DNA of 59,862 nucleotides from Treponema sp. (GTDB taxonomy: Bacteria > Spirochaetota > Spirochaetia > Treponematales > Breznakiellaceae): the NCBI GenBank assembly GCA_009777735.1, contig WRLF01000018.1:1-59862 (forward strand), in the 5' to 3' direction. Shown piece by piece: positions 35,178-46,618 of this stretch (the stretch's first letter is position 1; every line of letters begins with the position of its first letter). The position numbers were made by a program, and so were the translations under genes. The notes beneath the pieces are model-generated. The model was not told where the DNA came from, ran no database searches, and saw only the letters and a program-made list of their open reading frames with translations.

Positions 35178-35528
35178 ATGAAAATATATTTTTTATGGTA
35201 CATTTTTTTTGTTCTTGTTTTTGCCGCTCTATTTTCCGGATGCAGCAGTTCTCAGGCGTTGTATTCCTGGGGAGATTATGAAAATCAGGTTCACGCTTAT
35301 CTGAACAGGGAAAATCCTGAAGCTCAGCTCCGGGTGTTGGAACGCAGCCGTCAGAATATTGAATCCAGCGGAAAAAAAATACCTCCTGGGTTTTATGCGC
35401 ATATTGGCATGATATATGCGGAACTTGGCAGCCATGATATGGCAATTGACTCTTTTGAAAAAGAAAAAACTCTTTTTCCGGAATCTGCTGTTTTTATGGA
35501 TTTCATTCTTGACAGGTACAGGAGATAA
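35178..35528 (+). CDS. DUF4810-family lipoprotein
   Basis: The 116-residue protein has a lipoprotein signal (FSGC) and then LYSWGDYENQVHAYL, typical of DUF4810, with a helical TPR-like remainder (PPGFYAHIGMIYAELGSHDMA). It is the middle gene of the CsgG/DUF4810/DUF799 set, with gaps of 9 and 3 bases. A partner role for the CsgG-like protein is likely from co-occurrence, but no activity is known. Confidence 0.82.
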   Translation: MKIYFLWYIFFVLVFAALFSGCSSSQALYSWGDYENQVHAYLNRENPEAQLRVLERSRQNIESSGKKIPPGFYAHIGMIYAELGSHDMAIDSFEKEKTLFPESAVFMDFILDRYRR

Positions 35529-35531
35529 ATT

Positions 35532-36161
35532 ATGTACAGTAAAATACCAATACTGGCTGCAATTTTTCTGTTTTGTACCTGTTCCTCTTCACCTCAGATT
35601 AATTATCCCGACCACCCGCGGTCAATTTTGGTTATGCCGCCGGTAAACCTGTCTGTAGATATTGCTGCGCCTGTAACTTTTCTTGCCACATCCACGATCC
35701 CTCTTGCAGAAGCCGGTTATTATGTTATTCCCGTGGCTCTCTCTGCTCAAATGTTCATAGAAAACGGTGTAACTGTTGCAGAGGAAGCGCATGGGATTCC
35801 ATATGCCAGATTACATGAAATCTTTGGGGCTGATTCGGCGCTGTACATCACCATCATTCAATACGGAGCCATATACTATGTTCTTGGCTCTGCGGTAACA
35901 GCCCAGGCTTCTGCAAAACTTGTCGATCTGAGAACCGGCAGGGAATTATGGTCCGGCAGGGTTGATGTCACTGAAAACCCGTCCAGCGCTTCCAATCGGG
36001 GGATTCTTGGCACACTCGTAGGCGCTGTGATTGATCAAATAGCACATACACTTTCAAACAGGGCTTACACTGTAGGCCGGAACGCAAACTATAAATTACT
36101 GTCTCCCGGCAGCAAAAATAGTATTCTGTATGGGCCGTATCATCCTTTATACGGTCCTTAA
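35532..36161 (+). CDS. DUF799/GNA1162-family lipoprotein
   Basis: The 209-residue lipoprotein (FLFCTC signal) has HPRSILVMPPVNLSVDI, TIPLAEAGYYVIPVAL and GADSALYITIIQYGA, matching the DUF799 (GNA1162-like) family. These proteins have a Rossmann-like, TolB-N-like fold and sit in the outer membrane. It completes the triad with the CsgG and DUF4810 proteins. The C-terminus is short and polar. The function is unknown. Confidence 0.85.
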   Translation: MYSKIPILAAIFLFCTCSSSPQINYPDHPRSILVMPPVNLSVDIAAPVTFLATSTIPLAEAGYYVIPVALSAQMFIENGVTVAEEAHGIPYARLHEIFGADSALYITIIQYGAIYYVLGSAVTAQASAKLVDLRTGRELWSGRVDVTENPSSASNRGILGTLVGAVIDQIAHTLSNRAYTVGRNANYKLLSPGSKNSILYGPYHPLYGP

Positions 36162-36185
36162 TAACAGGCAAATCCCACCGGTCTC

Positions 36186-36215
36186 TTGTCAACCATACAT
36201 AAAGAGGAGTATAAT
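36186..36215 (+). promoter_or_regulatory. Promoter of the Hpt-RpfG operon
   Basis: TTGTCA (36186-36191), 18 bp, TATAAT (36210-36215). A 5' leader of about 20 nt with GGAGG before ATG 36241 follows, so both transcription and translation signals are clear. Confidence 0.7.
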
Positions 36216-36240
36216 GAGAGACTAAGATGGAGGTTTTGCA

Positions 36241-36585
36241 ATGGCTGACAATGTGGTCTATTTGAATTTTGATGAAGGCGTAAAGCGGGTAATGAATAAT
36301 GCCAAACTCTACGTCAGGCTTCTGACCAAATTCAAAGACGGCACCAAGCTTGACAATTTAGAAGCGGCTCTTGAGGCGGGGGATTTGGAAAAAGCCCAGA
36401 CGGAAGCCCATACTATAAAGGGCGTTGCGGCGAATTTATCACTTACCGAATTGTTTAATCAAAGTCTGGAATTGGAAACCCAGATTAAAGCAGGAGCGGT
36501 GCAATCCGGTCAAATGGAAACCATTAAAACTGTTTTTAACACCACTATACTGGAAGTTGAAAAGGTAATAGCTGAAAATGGCTGA
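36241..36585 (+). CDS. Hpt-domain phosphotransfer protein
   Basis: The 114-residue four-helix protein has the phospho-accepting H57 in TEAHTIKGVAANL. A stand-alone Hpt relays phosphate between a hybrid kinase and a response regulator. Its stop lies within the start of the response regulator at 36578 (8-base overlap), so the receiver of that protein is the likely partner. The kinase is not in the window. Confidence 0.9.
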   Translation: MADNVVYLNFDEGVKRVMNNAKLYVRLLTKFKDGTKLDNLEAALEAGDLEKAQTEAHTIKGVAANLSLTELFNQSLELETQIKAGAVQSGQMETIKTVFNTTILEVEKVIAENG

Positions 36586-37633
36586 TAAAATTCCTACAAT
36601 TCTTGTTGTTGATGACATGGAAATCAATGTCATGATGCTCGAGGAAATATTAAAGGATGATTACAATGTAATTACCGCAAACAACGGCAAAGAAGCGCTT
36701 GATAAACTCCGTACTCTTGCAATTCTTCCCAAAATCATACTTTTGGATGTAATGATGCCGGAAATGAACGGCCGTCAGATGTTTGAAATTTTAAGAGTAG
36801 ACGCAACATTCAAGCGGATACCGGTTATTTTTATCACAGCGGAAAATGATTCGGAAAGCGAGCTTCTGGCTGCCGGAGCGGTGGATTTTATAAACAAGCC
36901 TTTCCTGCCGGAGATTGTTCAGCTTCGTGTGCGGAACCAGATTAAACTAAAGAACTACAGTGACAGCCTTGAACAAATGGTTGCGGAAAAAACCGCCGAG
37001 GTAACGAAAACTCTTGATAACGCACTGCAGGGCCTGGCAAATGTCATTGAACACCGTGACCTGGAATCAGGCGAGCACGTAAAAAGAACCCAGCTGTATG
37101 TTCACTCCCTCTGTGACCACCTCATTGTCAGCGGGTCGCCGTATGCCCAGGAAGTGTTCGATCTGAAACCCGATGTAATTATGAAATCCATGGCATTGCA
37201 TGATGTCGGCAAGATTGCCATTCCCGACCGCATCCTCCTCAAGCCGGGCAGGCTGGATCCGGAAGAGTATGAAATAATGAAAACCCATACCACCAGAGGC
37301 AAAGATATAATCGCCGAACTTGGCGATATCAATTCATCCCTGTATCTCAGGCATTGTGAAGATATTTGCTCCAGCCACCATGAACGCTGGGACGGCAAAG
37401 GATACCCCAGCCAGCTAAAAGAAACCGAAATTCCCCTGCCGGCAAGACTGGCGGCGATTGCCGATGTGTATGACGCACTGGTCTGCACGCGTGTTTACAA
37501 ACCGGCTTTCCCCTACAGCGAAGCTGTCAAAATAATCACTGATGGCAGCGGAACCCAGTTTGACCCGGTTATTGCCGAAGCGTTGGGACGTATTCAGGAT
37601 CGATTCCAGGAAATTTCAGAGCAGTACAAGTAG
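36578..37633 (+). CDS. Response regulator with HD-GYP domain (RpfG-like)
   Basis: The 351-residue protein has a receiver (phosphorylation at D57, LLDVMMPEMNG; K107 in NKP) and an HD-GYP domain with H208-D209 (LHDVGKIAIPD), the intermediate histidines and HHERWDGKGYP (GYP 275-277). All residues expected for cyclic-di-GMP hydrolysis are present. Together with the Hpt protein it forms an output pathway controlling c-di-GMP. Confidence 0.92.
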   Translation: MADKIPTILVVDDMEINVMMLEEILKDDYNVITANNGKEALDKLRTLAILPKIILLDVMMPEMNGRQMFEILRVDATFKRIPVIFITAENDSESELLAAGAVDFINKPFLPEIVQLRVRNQIKLKNYSDSLEQMVAEKTAEVTKTLDNALQGLANVIEHRDLESGEHVKRTQLYVHSLCDHLIVSGSPYAQEVFDLKPDVIMKSMALHDVGKIAIPDRILLKPGRLDPEEYEIMKTHTTRGKDIIAELGDINSSLYLRHCEDICSSHHERWDGKGYPSQLKETEIPLPARLAAIADVYDALVCTRVYKPAFPYSEAVKIITDGSGTQFDPVIAEALGRIQDRFQEISEQYK

Positions 37634-37656
37634 AAGACAAGTACAAATAGAAGCAA

Positions 37657-37685
37657 TTGGCAAAACAATCGTAAAACAGTATACT
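37657..37685 (+). promoter_or_regulatory. Promoter of the amino-acid ABC transporter operon
   Basis: TTGGCA (37657-37662), 17 bp, TATACT (37680-37685). GGAGG lies before ATG 37718. Confidence 0.65.
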
Positions 37686-37717
37686 GCATATGCAATGAAT
37701 ATATTTTCGGAGGAAAC

Positions 37718-38527
37718 ATGAAAAAGACAATTTTAACACTTTTTGTTATTCTGACAGCGGCCTGTATTTTTGGCACAGGATGCGAGAGACAGTACGAAGG
37801 GCTGACCATTAGGGAAGGGGTGCTGACAGTAGGTATGGAAATTGGTTATCCCCCAATGGAATACATGGGTCCAGACGGTAATCCCATGGGTTTTGATGTT
37901 GATATGGCAAAAGCCATTGCGGAAAAATTGGACCTGGAAGTTGATTTGGTCGATACTGCCTGGGATGGGATTTTTGCCGCCGTAGAAACAGGGAGAATTG
38001 ACGCAATTATGTCATCAGTGACCATTACCGAAGCGCGCCAGCGGGTGCATAATTTTTCAAGGCCCTATATTGGTAACGCCATGGCAATAGTGTCTCGAAG
38101 AGATTCTGAAATAATGCCCCAAAGCCCTGCGGAACTGGAAGGGCTCGGTGTGGCATTCCAGGCTGAAACCACCGCACAGTTCTTTTTAGATGGACTGGCG
38201 CAGGGAACCGGGCTCAGATATACTCCTTTTGGGTATGAAAGGGTAATGAGCTGCTTTGACGAACTGCGGCTGGGCCGGGTTGACGTAATTGTTACCGACG
38301 GCGTTGTTGCATTGGATTATACAACAGTTCCTGACAGCATCTTTGTGATCACCTGGCAGGGAGAACCCGATGAGTTCTTTGGCATCTGCATGAAGGGAGG
38401 AAACGATGCTCTTACCGATGCCATTAACCAGGCTTTGTATGAACTTTTTGCGGACGGGACCATGTTGAGAATTTCTATGGATCATTTGGGCATTGACATG
38501 GTAACTCCTGCCAGAAATAACTGGTAA
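37718..38527 (+). CDS. Polar amino-acid binding lipoprotein (SBP_bac_3)
   Basis: The 269-residue protein has an N-terminal lipid signal with C22 (a somewhat atypical lipobox) and the standard order of the family: LTVGMEIGYPPMEYMG, GFDVDMAKAIAEKLDLEVD, SSVTITEARQ, then the second lobe ending DGTMLRISMDHLG. It feeds the permease at 38546 and ATPase at 39237. Its ordinary domain order contrasts with the permuted version at 10862-12409. Confidence 0.92.
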   Translation: MKKTILTLFVILTAACIFGTGCERQYEGLTIREGVLTVGMEIGYPPMEYMGPDGNPMGFDVDMAKAIAEKLDLEVDLVDTAWDGIFAAVETGRIDAIMSSVTITEARQRVHNFSRPYIGNAMAIVSRRDSEIMPQSPAELEGLGVAFQAETTAQFFLDGLAQGTGLRYTPFGYERVMSCFDELRLGRVDVIVTDGVVALDYTTVPDSIFVITWQGEPDEFFGICMKGGNDALTDAINQALYELFADGTMLRISMDHLGIDMVTPARNNW

Positions 38528-38545
38528 AAAACGCCGTTTAATCAA

Positions 38546-39223
38546 ATGGAAAATCTGCAAAGAATGATATCCTGGTTTCCTGCCCTGTTAATGGGAGCCA
38601 GGATTACCATTGGGCTGACTGTTACCTCTGTGACCGCAGGGGTGATTATCAGCGTTTTTTTGGCCCTGGGGAAAATGTCAAAAAATATTATCCTCAATAA
38701 ACTTTGCAGCGGTTATATTTTCTTTTTCAGGGGAACCCCCCTGTTGATGCAGTTGTTCTTTATTTACTATGCGCTTCCGTTAATGTCGCCGGCTTTTGTT
38801 ATTCCGATACGTAATCAGGAGTTGAATCGTTTTGTCTATGCCTTCATTGCCTACAGTCTGAATGTTGCCGCGTACTCCGCCGAAATCGTCCGGGCGGCAA
38901 TACAGAGCATAGACAAGGGCCAGTTCGAAGCTTCGCGTGCTCTGGGTTTGTCTTACTCGCAGACCTTCAGGCTGATAATTATTCCGCAATCAATCCGGCG
39001 GCTCATCCCGCCGATTGGCAATGAATTTATCCTGATTTTAAAAGACACTTCTCTCGTAGCAATGATTGCTCTTGTTGATATTACCAGAGCGACAAGAATC
39101 ATTGAAGGTTCTACCCGTTCAGCCATGGTGTATATTCCGGCAATGATTCTCTATCTCATCATCACGTGGATTTTTACATTTATTTTCAATAAACTAGAAA
39201 AGAAATACTCGGTGTACGAATAA
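38546..39223 (+). CDS. Polar amino-acid ABC permease (HisM/GlnP family)
   Basis: The 225-residue membrane protein has four to five helices, [13 protein letters not shown], the docking loop [21 protein letters not shown] and [10 protein letters not shown]. These are the features of HisM/GlnP permeases. It lies between the binding protein and ATPase genes with gaps of 18 and 13 bases. Confidence 0.94.
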   Translation: MENLQRMISWFPALLMGARITIGLTVTSVTAGVIISVFLALGKMSKNIILNKLCSGYIFFFRGTPLLMQLFFIYYALPLMSPAFVIPIRNQELNRFVYAFIAYSLNVAAYSAEIVRAAIQSIDKGQFEASRALGLSYSQTFRLIIIPQSIRRLIPPIGNEFILILKDTSLVAMIALVDITRATRIIEGSTRSAMVYIPAMILYLIITWIFTFIFNKLEKKYSVYE

Positions 39224-39236
39224 CAAGGGTCAGCCT

Positions 39237-40013
39237 ATGTCGATGGTTAAAACAGTTGGAGTTTGCAAGACATTTCATGGCAGCAATGGCAGGCCGCCGC
39301 TTGATGTACTTATTGATGTGTCACTGACTGTTGAACAAAAAGAAGTGATCTGTATTATCGGGCCTTCCGGCGCCGGTAAATCAACATATCTTCGTTTGCT
39401 AAACCGTCTGGAAACGCTTGATGAAGGCCAGATATACATTGAAGACAAATTGCTGTTTGACTGCCACAAGGGGATAAACAGCGTTAAAATGCCCCATGAG
39501 GAACGCAACGAAACATTGCTTGAAGTGGGCATGGTATTCCAGCGGTTCAACTTGTTTCCCCACAAAACAGCCCTGGAAAATGTGATGCTTGCCCCTGTCC
39601 ATGTACGCAAACTCCCTGTTGAACAGGCGCGGGAAAGAGCGAAAGGCATAATGGAGCGCATGGGTTTAGGCGATAAATTCGACACGTACCCCGCCAAGCT
39701 TTCCGGCGGCCAGCAGCAGCGGGTTGCCATTGCCCGCGCCCTTGCCATGGAACCGAGGATCATGCTCTTTGACGAGCCAACGAGTTCTCTTGACCCGGAA
39801 CTGGTCGGCGAAGTGCTGTCGGCCATGAAAGAACTTGCCGCATCAGGCATGACCATGCTCGTAGTGTCGCATGAAATGGGTTTTGCCCGCGAAGTTGCCG
39901 ACCGGGTTGTATTTATGTACGAGGGAAAAATCCTGGAAATCGCCCCGCCTGAAATTATGTTCAACAATCCAATTCATGACCGCACGCGGCAGTTTTTGCA
40001 AAGCGTGTTGTAA
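39237..40013 (+). CDS. Polar amino-acid ABC ATPase (GlnQ family)
   Basis: The 258-residue ATPase has Walker [10 protein letters not shown], signature LSGGQQQR, Walker [15 protein letters not shown] and the H-loop VVSHEMGF. It has the normal GlnQ length, without the RsbW-like extension found on the ATPase at 9792. An insert of about 15 residues precedes the Q-loop ([17 protein letters not shown]). It completes the operon and converges on glpK. Confidence 0.95.
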   Translation: MSMVKTVGVCKTFHGSNGRPPLDVLIDVSLTVEQKEVICIIGPSGAGKSTYLRLLNRLETLDEGQIYIEDKLLFDCHKGINSVKMPHEERNETLLEVGMVFQRFNLFPHKTALENVMLAPVHVRKLPVEQARERAKGIMERMGLGDKFDTYPAKLSGGQQQRVAIARALAMEPRIMLFDEPTSSLDPELVGEVLSAMKELAASGMTMLVVSHEMGFAREVADRVVFMYEGKILEIAPPEIMFNNPIHDRTRQFLQSVL

Positions 40014-40072
40014 ACCTCACACAAAACCGGTAGTAAATTTATGCGGGGCCTGTCAGCGGCCAAACGCACCGC

Positions 40073-41584
<1,512 letters not shown>

Positions 41585-41591
41585 TTATTTT

Positions 41592-42863
41592 TTACCTTGT
41601 TTGTCCCGACCCGCTCACCAGATATTTATAGGTCATCAGCGCTTCCATCCCCATCGGCCCGCGTGTGTGAAACTTCTGCGTACTAATTCCCAGCTCAGCG
41701 CCAAACCCAAAGACACCCCCGTCAGTAAACCGTGTTGAAGCATTAACATACACGCACGCCGCGTCAACTCCCGTACGAAACCGCTGTGCCGCTTCCAGGT
41801 CATTTGTCAAAATCGCCTCTGAGTGTTTTGTCCCGAAACGGTTGATGTGGGCAATCGCCTCATCACATGATCCGACGGTCTTAACCGCGAGAATATAATC
41901 TAAATACTCGGTTTCCCAATCTTCTTCGGTCGCATGTTTTATCGTGCACCCTGCTGTTGTTCCTGCTGCAGCTTTTGATTCGGTATCGCAGCGAAGCTCC
42001 GCCTTTTTTGCCATTGCTTCCGCCAGCTTTGGCATCAGGGTGGCAAGCGCGTCACGATGCACCAGCAGCGTTTCCACTGCATTGCACACACCGGGTTTTT
42101 GCAGTTTTGCATTAACAATTATTGCAATAACTTTATCAATGTCTGCCGATGTTGCAACGGCGCTCGGTTCCACATAGATATGGCAGTTGCCTTCTCCTGT
42201 CTCAATTACCGGAATACGGGCGTTCTCCACGACGCGGCGGATGAGTTCTTTGCCGCCCCTCGGCAGCACCACATCGATCCAGCCTCTCGCTGTCAATATC
42301 TCGTCAATTTCGTCACGGCTGCCTGATACCGCAAGCTCCACTGCACCTGCAATGCCGCCTCCTTCTTCCAGCCCTGCCTTGATAGCCGCAACAAGTGCCT
42401 TGTTCGATTCCAACGCCGACGATGATCCCCTCAGCAGAATGGGGCATCCCGCTTTGTATGCGAGAGCGGCGCAGTCTGCGGTTACATTGGGCCGCGATTC
42501 ATAAATAATCGCCGCCACTCCCAGCGGCACGGTTACCTGTTCCACGAGCAGGCCGTTGGGTAAAGTCCACCCTGAACATACCCTGCCGACAGGATCGTCC
42601 TGCCGTATGACAACTTCAATGCCTTCGATGATACCGTCAATCCGCTGACCGTTCAGAAACAACCTGTCAACAAGGCTTTCCTTCATGCCGCCTGCGCGTG
42701 CTTTTTCCACATCTTTGGCATTGGCAGCCAGTATATTGTCCCGGTTCCGGTCAATGGCGGCGGCGGCGGCGGCAAGCGCCTTGTTTTTTGCAGCGGCATT
42801 TTCCATCGCCAGTTGTGCCTGTGCTTGTTTAAGTGAAACAAACTGATTTTTTAAATTGTTCAT
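41592..42863 (-). CDS. proA: Gamma-glutamyl phosphate reductase
   Basis: The 423-residue enzyme reduces gamma-glutamyl phosphate in proline synthesis. VPLGVAAIIYESRPNVT, RGSSSALESN, the active cysteine in KPGVCNAVETLL and FGFGAELGISTQKFHTRGP are clear. proB is not in the window. No ribosome site is seen; TATAAT (42875-42870, minus strand) is exactly 6 nt from the ATG, pointing to a leaderless mRNA. Confidence 0.96.
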   Translation of the reverse strand: MNNLKNQFVSLKQAQAQLAMENAAAKNKALAAAAAAIDRNRDNILAANAKDVEKARAGGMKESLVDRLFLNGQRIDGIIEGIEVVIRQDDPVGRVCSGWTLPNGLLVEQVTVPLGVAAIIYESRPNVTADCAALAYKAGCPILLRGSSSALESNKALVAAIKAGLEEGGGIAGAVELAVSGSRDEIDEILTARGWIDVVLPRGGKELIRRVVENARIPVIETGEGNCHIYVEPSAVATSADIDKVIAIIVNAKLQKPGVCNAVETLLVHRDALATLMPKLAEAMAKKAELRCDTESKAAAGTTAGCTIKHATEEDWETEYLDYILAVKTVGSCDEAIAHINRFGTKHSEAILTNDLEAAQRFRTGVDAACVYVNASTRFTDGGVFGFGAELGISTQKFHTRGPMGMEALMTYKYLVSGSGQTR

Positions 42864-42924
42864 AATTGTATTATATCAAAAATTGTGAATGGGGAATAGA
42901 TAAGATACTGCCTCATCAGGTCAA

Positions 42925-44886
42925 TCAGGTTTTGCCGGACAGCCCATACTCCGGCGTTCGTTCTGCCGCCTCCGCTGCCAGAGCTTCTGCAATACTCATA
43001 CTGGTTTGCCTGCCTGGTTTTGTTCTCTTGGTAAAATGCTGTTGGCGGACTTTACGGTCTTCCAGAGCAAGCTGTGCGGCGGCGCGGACTGCTCTTGCTG
43101 CGGACTTGCTTATACGGCAGTTTTCGGCAAGTTCCAAAGGGTCTGCTGCAGCAATGGACTCTATTGACTGGTAAGCCTGCATGATTGCTGCCGCCCGCTG
43201 TTTCCCGATGCCTTCCACCGATTCCAGCGCTGGGAAGGAAAGGTCTTTTGAGCGCAGCCGCTGATTAAAGCCGGTGGCAAAACGGTGAGTTTCGTCACGG
43301 ATATATTGCAGCACTTTCAGAGCTTCGCTGCTGCGGGATAGCACGAGCGGTTCTTTCGTATTAGGAAGCCACAGTTCCTCGTTGCGTTTGGCAAGACCAA
43401 CAATGCCAATGTCCAGACCGAGTTCTTCAATCACTCCCCTGGCGGCGTTAACCTGGCCTAAACCGCCGTCAATTAACACCAGATCGGGAAGTTCCTTGCC
43501 TTCGCGGATAAGCCGGGAATAGCGGCGGTGTACTGCTTCGCGCATAGCGGCAAAATCATCAACAATGCCAATGACACTGCGCAGCTTGAAGTAACGGTAA
43601 TGTTTTTTGTCCGGAACACCGTTTTTAAATGAGACAAGCGAAGCAACCGGGTGTCTGCCGTCAAGCTGGGCAATGTCAAACCCTTCTATTCGTTCCGGTC
43701 TGCCCGGTAATTGCAAGATGCGGGCCAATTCGTCCAATGCAGGACCGGCGCCGCGTTCTTTCAAGCGTTTACGGATATCATCCTGGGCATTTTGACGGGC
43801 CATGGCTATAATTGCTATGTGGTGTTTTTCCGTCGGGATTAAGAGCTCCGGTTCAAAATCAAAATTTTTTTTGAACCAGCCACACAATAAATTGTTCTCT
43901 GCGGTGCTATTTTGTGTGAAAATTTTATGCGGGGGAGGGCGGGTGTTGTCATAATACGACATTATAAACTGCTCCAGAGATTCCCCTTCATCCGCTGCCG
44001 AGCGGGTACGGTATAGTTCCCTGCCGGTCATTTTACCGCCCCGCATGGAAAAAACCGTAAATGTTGCAAGTACTCCCTCTGCTGCCCAGGCGATATAATC
44101 CCTGCCTTCCGGGTCATAATCCATCACTGAACTATCTTCACCGGCAAGATCCTCAATGGCACGGATGGCGTTACGCAGCTGCGCCGCCCATTCAAACTGG
44201 AGCGCTTTTGCCGCCTCGTGCATTTTTCCGGTAAAGTCGATAATGAGCGGCTCTGTTTCGCCGGCAAGCAGCCGCTGTACTTTTTCAACGTAATGGCCGT
44301 ATTCCTCTATGTTTATCTTTCCGCAGCAGGGCGCTTTACATTGCCCGATGTGGTAGTACAGGCAGGGGCTTTTACGCGAACTGACACGCTGCCATGAAGT
44401 TTTGCATTTCCGCAGTGGGAACAGTTTATCGATTATTTTCAGCATGGCATCGACTTTCTGAGCATCGGGGAAAGGCCCATAGTACAGACTTTTATCTTCG
44501 ATGATGCGCCGGGTGCGGAAAATCCGGGGGAAATCTTCATGGGTTATACGTATTACCGGGTAAGTTTTCCCGTCTTTCAGGCTGATATTGTACTTGGGTG
44601 TATGCTGCTTGATCAGGGTACATTCAAGGAGCAGGGCTTCATATTCATTTGCCACGATGATTGTTTCGATATTCTGTGCATGACGCATGAGAACGGCGGT
44701 TTTGGGGTCTTTTCCACCGGAAAAATATGAATTAATGCGGTCTTTCAGTGATTTTGCCTTGCCAATATAGATTATCTGCCCCTCTTCGTCCTTCCACAGG
44801 TATACCCCCGGCAGCCGGGGTGCGTTACCGGCTATGGTTTTAAGATTTTCAGTATTGCCATTAGCGGGGTTTTCGTGTTTAATCAT
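42925..44886 (-). CDS. uvrC: Excinuclease ABC subunit C
   Basis: The 653-residue nuclease has a GIY-YIG domain (RLPGVYLWKDEEGQIIYIGKAK in parts), the UVR-type segment near residue 200, an RNase-H-like nuclease (LVLIDGGLGQVNAA) and two C-terminal helix-hairpin-helix motifs (VEGIGKQRAAAIM; ISKSAARAV). It makes both cuts in nucleotide excision repair. It is about 40 residues longer than usual because of a basic/Ala-rich tail. It is divergent from the LamG/FnIII gene; no ribosome site or clear -10 was found. Confidence 0.95.
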   Translation of the reverse strand: MIKHENPANGNTENLKTIAGNAPRLPGVYLWKDEEGQIIYIGKAKSLKDRINSYFSGGKDPKTAVLMRHAQNIETIIVANEYEALLLECTLIKQHTPKYNISLKDGKTYPVIRITHEDFPRIFRTRRIIEDKSLYYGPFPDAQKVDAMLKIIDKLFPLRKCKTSWQRVSSRKSPCLYYHIGQCKAPCCGKINIEEYGHYVEKVQRLLAGETEPLIIDFTGKMHEAAKALQFEWAAQLRNAIRAIEDLAGEDSSVMDYDPEGRDYIAWAAEGVLATFTVFSMRGGKMTGRELYRTRSAADEGESLEQFIMSYYDNTRPPPHKIFTQNSTAENNLLCGWFKKNFDFEPELLIPTEKHHIAIIAMARQNAQDDIRKRLKERGAGPALDELARILQLPGRPERIEGFDIAQLDGRHPVASLVSFKNGVPDKKHYRYFKLRSVIGIVDDFAAMREAVHRRYSRLIREGKELPDLVLIDGGLGQVNAARGVIEELGLDIGIVGLAKRNEELWLPNTKEPLVLSRSSEALKVLQYIRDETHRFATGFNQRLRSKDLSFPALESVEGIGKQRAAAIMQAYQSIESIAAADPLELAENCRISKSAARAVRAAAQLALEDRKVRQQHFTKRTKPGRQTSMSIAEALAAEAAERTPEYGLSGKT

Positions 44887-44929
44887 TTCAAATCAATCCG
44901 TTTTTTGCCGATATTGAAATAGGGGATCC

Positions 44930-46591
44930 ATGAAAAATAAAATATATTTCATAGTAATACTGTACCTTCTTTTCTCGGTTTCAGGTAGCGTTTTTGGCAT
45001 TGGAGAGAGAACCATCCGGTTGAGTGGTGATGCTCTGTGGAGAATGGCTGACTACCGTACCGGCATCACCGAAGCGACTCGTGTACGGCCTGCCACTGTG
45101 CTGGTTTTGTCCAGTTCAGCCGCCAATAATGCCGGCAGCGCCGGTACAAATGGATTTGATGCGTTCTTGTCTTTTGACGAAGGGGCTCCTGCCTCTTTCA
45201 GGGATTCTGCCGGCAACTACAGGTTGTCTTCCTCGCCGGCGCTTGGCGCTGTTGATCGCCGCTATGCCCGTGCAGGATCCGGCGCAGCTCTCTTCCCCGG
45301 CGCTTCCCCGGCGGGCAACGAAATGGTAAACAGCAGAAATCCCGGAAGCTTTGCGGTGAGCGGCCCGTTGGTGCTTGAAGCGCAAAGAAGCTCCGCGTTA
45401 TTTTCCTCCAATAACCGGTTTAGGGATTTTTCCATGGAATTCTGGCTGCACCCTCTTAACATGGGAAATGGTGAAGAGATTTTTCAATGGTCTTCAACCC
45501 GTTCCAGTAACAGAGTACAATTTTCCCCGCAGCGAATTTTATGCGTATCATCGCGAAACCGTCTTCAATGGTCATTTTCCGGTTTCTTTGTCTCACCTGA
45601 CGGTGTTAACAGCATTGATATTTCTTTCACCGGTGCTTCTGCGGTAGTTCCCAAAACGTGGAGCCATCATCTTATCCGTTTTGATTCAAATACCGGTTTG
45701 ATTGAATATTTGGTAAACGGCAGATCCGAAGCCATTGTATATACAACTACCACCGGGCGTGAAGGCGGTGAAATCTATACACCGGCAACAGGAGAAGGCG
45801 GCCGGTTCATTCTTGGCGGTAATTTTATGGGAATGATGGATGAGTTCAGAATTTACAATATCTATTTTTCCAACCCTTCAATACAAAGATATCCCATGCG
45901 CGGCGGAAGAATTGAGACAATGGCTATTGACCTTGGCGAAGGGAACAATAACGTATTACAGATAGAAGCCTCCGGCGGCAGAACCTCGATACTCAACGCG
46001 CGTATTTCAAGCGATTACCGGCAGAACGGCAGACTTCGTTTTTCCGATGAATCCGAAATGCAGTTTTTTATTCGTGCTTCGGGAAATCCTTACCGTTGGG
46101 ATTCTCCCTGGCAGGCCGTAACCCCCGGAGCCGGTATTGGCGGCAGTGTCAACGGCCGTTATGTGCAAATAGCGGTTGATTTTTACCCGTCGCATAACGG
46201 CGAAAGCAGCCCTTTCCTTGAAGAACTACGCATAATATACGCTCCCGATGAACCGCCCCTGCCGCCTGGCAACCTTACGGCGGTAGCGATGGACGGTGCA
46301 GTAAGGCTGCAATGGAGAAACAGCCCCAATCAAAACACCCAGGGTTATCTTGTTTATTACGGCACTTCAAGCGATAACTATTTTGGCGAAGGCGCGGTAC
46401 TTGGATCTTCCCCCATTGACGCAGGTCAGCAAAATACAATCGTTATCGAAGGTTTGAGAAACGGTGTTCTCTATTTCTTCCGGGTAGCGGCATACAGTCA
46501 CCGGAGTATAGGTACCGCCGGTTCATTTCATGCCGGGGAATTTTCCCGTGAGGTACGCGCCAGACCCTTGCAGGGTATAGCAGGAAATTAG
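44930..46591 (+). CDS. Secreted LamG/FnIII-domain protein
   Basis: The 553-residue protein has a signal peptide (YFIVILYLLFSVSGSVFG). Residues about 70-310 form a concanavalin/LamG-like fold (FSMEFWLHPLN, WSHHLIRFDSNTGLIEYLVNG, GMMDEFRIYN). A fibronectin type III domain lies at about 455-545 (PPGNLTAVAMDGAVRLQW, GYLVYYGTSSDNY). It has no catalytic motif. Binding to glycans or surface proteins is likely. It precedes rhaM by 27 bp and could be co-transcribed with the rhamnose genes. Confidence 0.82.
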   Translation: MKNKIYFIVILYLLFSVSGSVFGIGERTIRLSGDALWRMADYRTGITEATRVRPATVLVLSSSAANNAGSAGTNGFDAFLSFDEGAPASFRDSAGNYRLSSSPALGAVDRRYARAGSGAALFPGASPAGNEMVNSRNPGSFAVSGPLVLEAQRSSALFSSNNRFRDFSMEFWLHPLNMGNGEEIFQWSSTRSSNRVQFSPQRILCVSSRNRLQWSFSGFFVSPDGVNSIDISFTGASAVVPKTWSHHLIRFDSNTGLIEYLVNGRSEAIVYTTTTGREGGEIYTPATGEGGRFILGGNFMGMMDEFRIYNIYFSNPSIQRYPMRGGRIETMAIDLGEGNNNVLQIEASGGRTSILNARISSDYRQNGRLRFSDESEMQFFIRASGNPYRWDSPWQAVTPGAGIGGSVNGRYVQIAVDFYPSHNGESSPFLEELRIIYAPDEPPLPPGNLTAVAMDGAVRLQWRNSPNQNTQGYLVYYGTSSDNYFGEGAVLGSSPIDAGQQNTIVIEGLRNGVLYFFRVAAYSHRSIGTAGSFHAGEFSREVRARPLQGIAGN

Positions 46592-46618
46592 TAACATACT
46601 CTTATACAAGAGGTGTTT

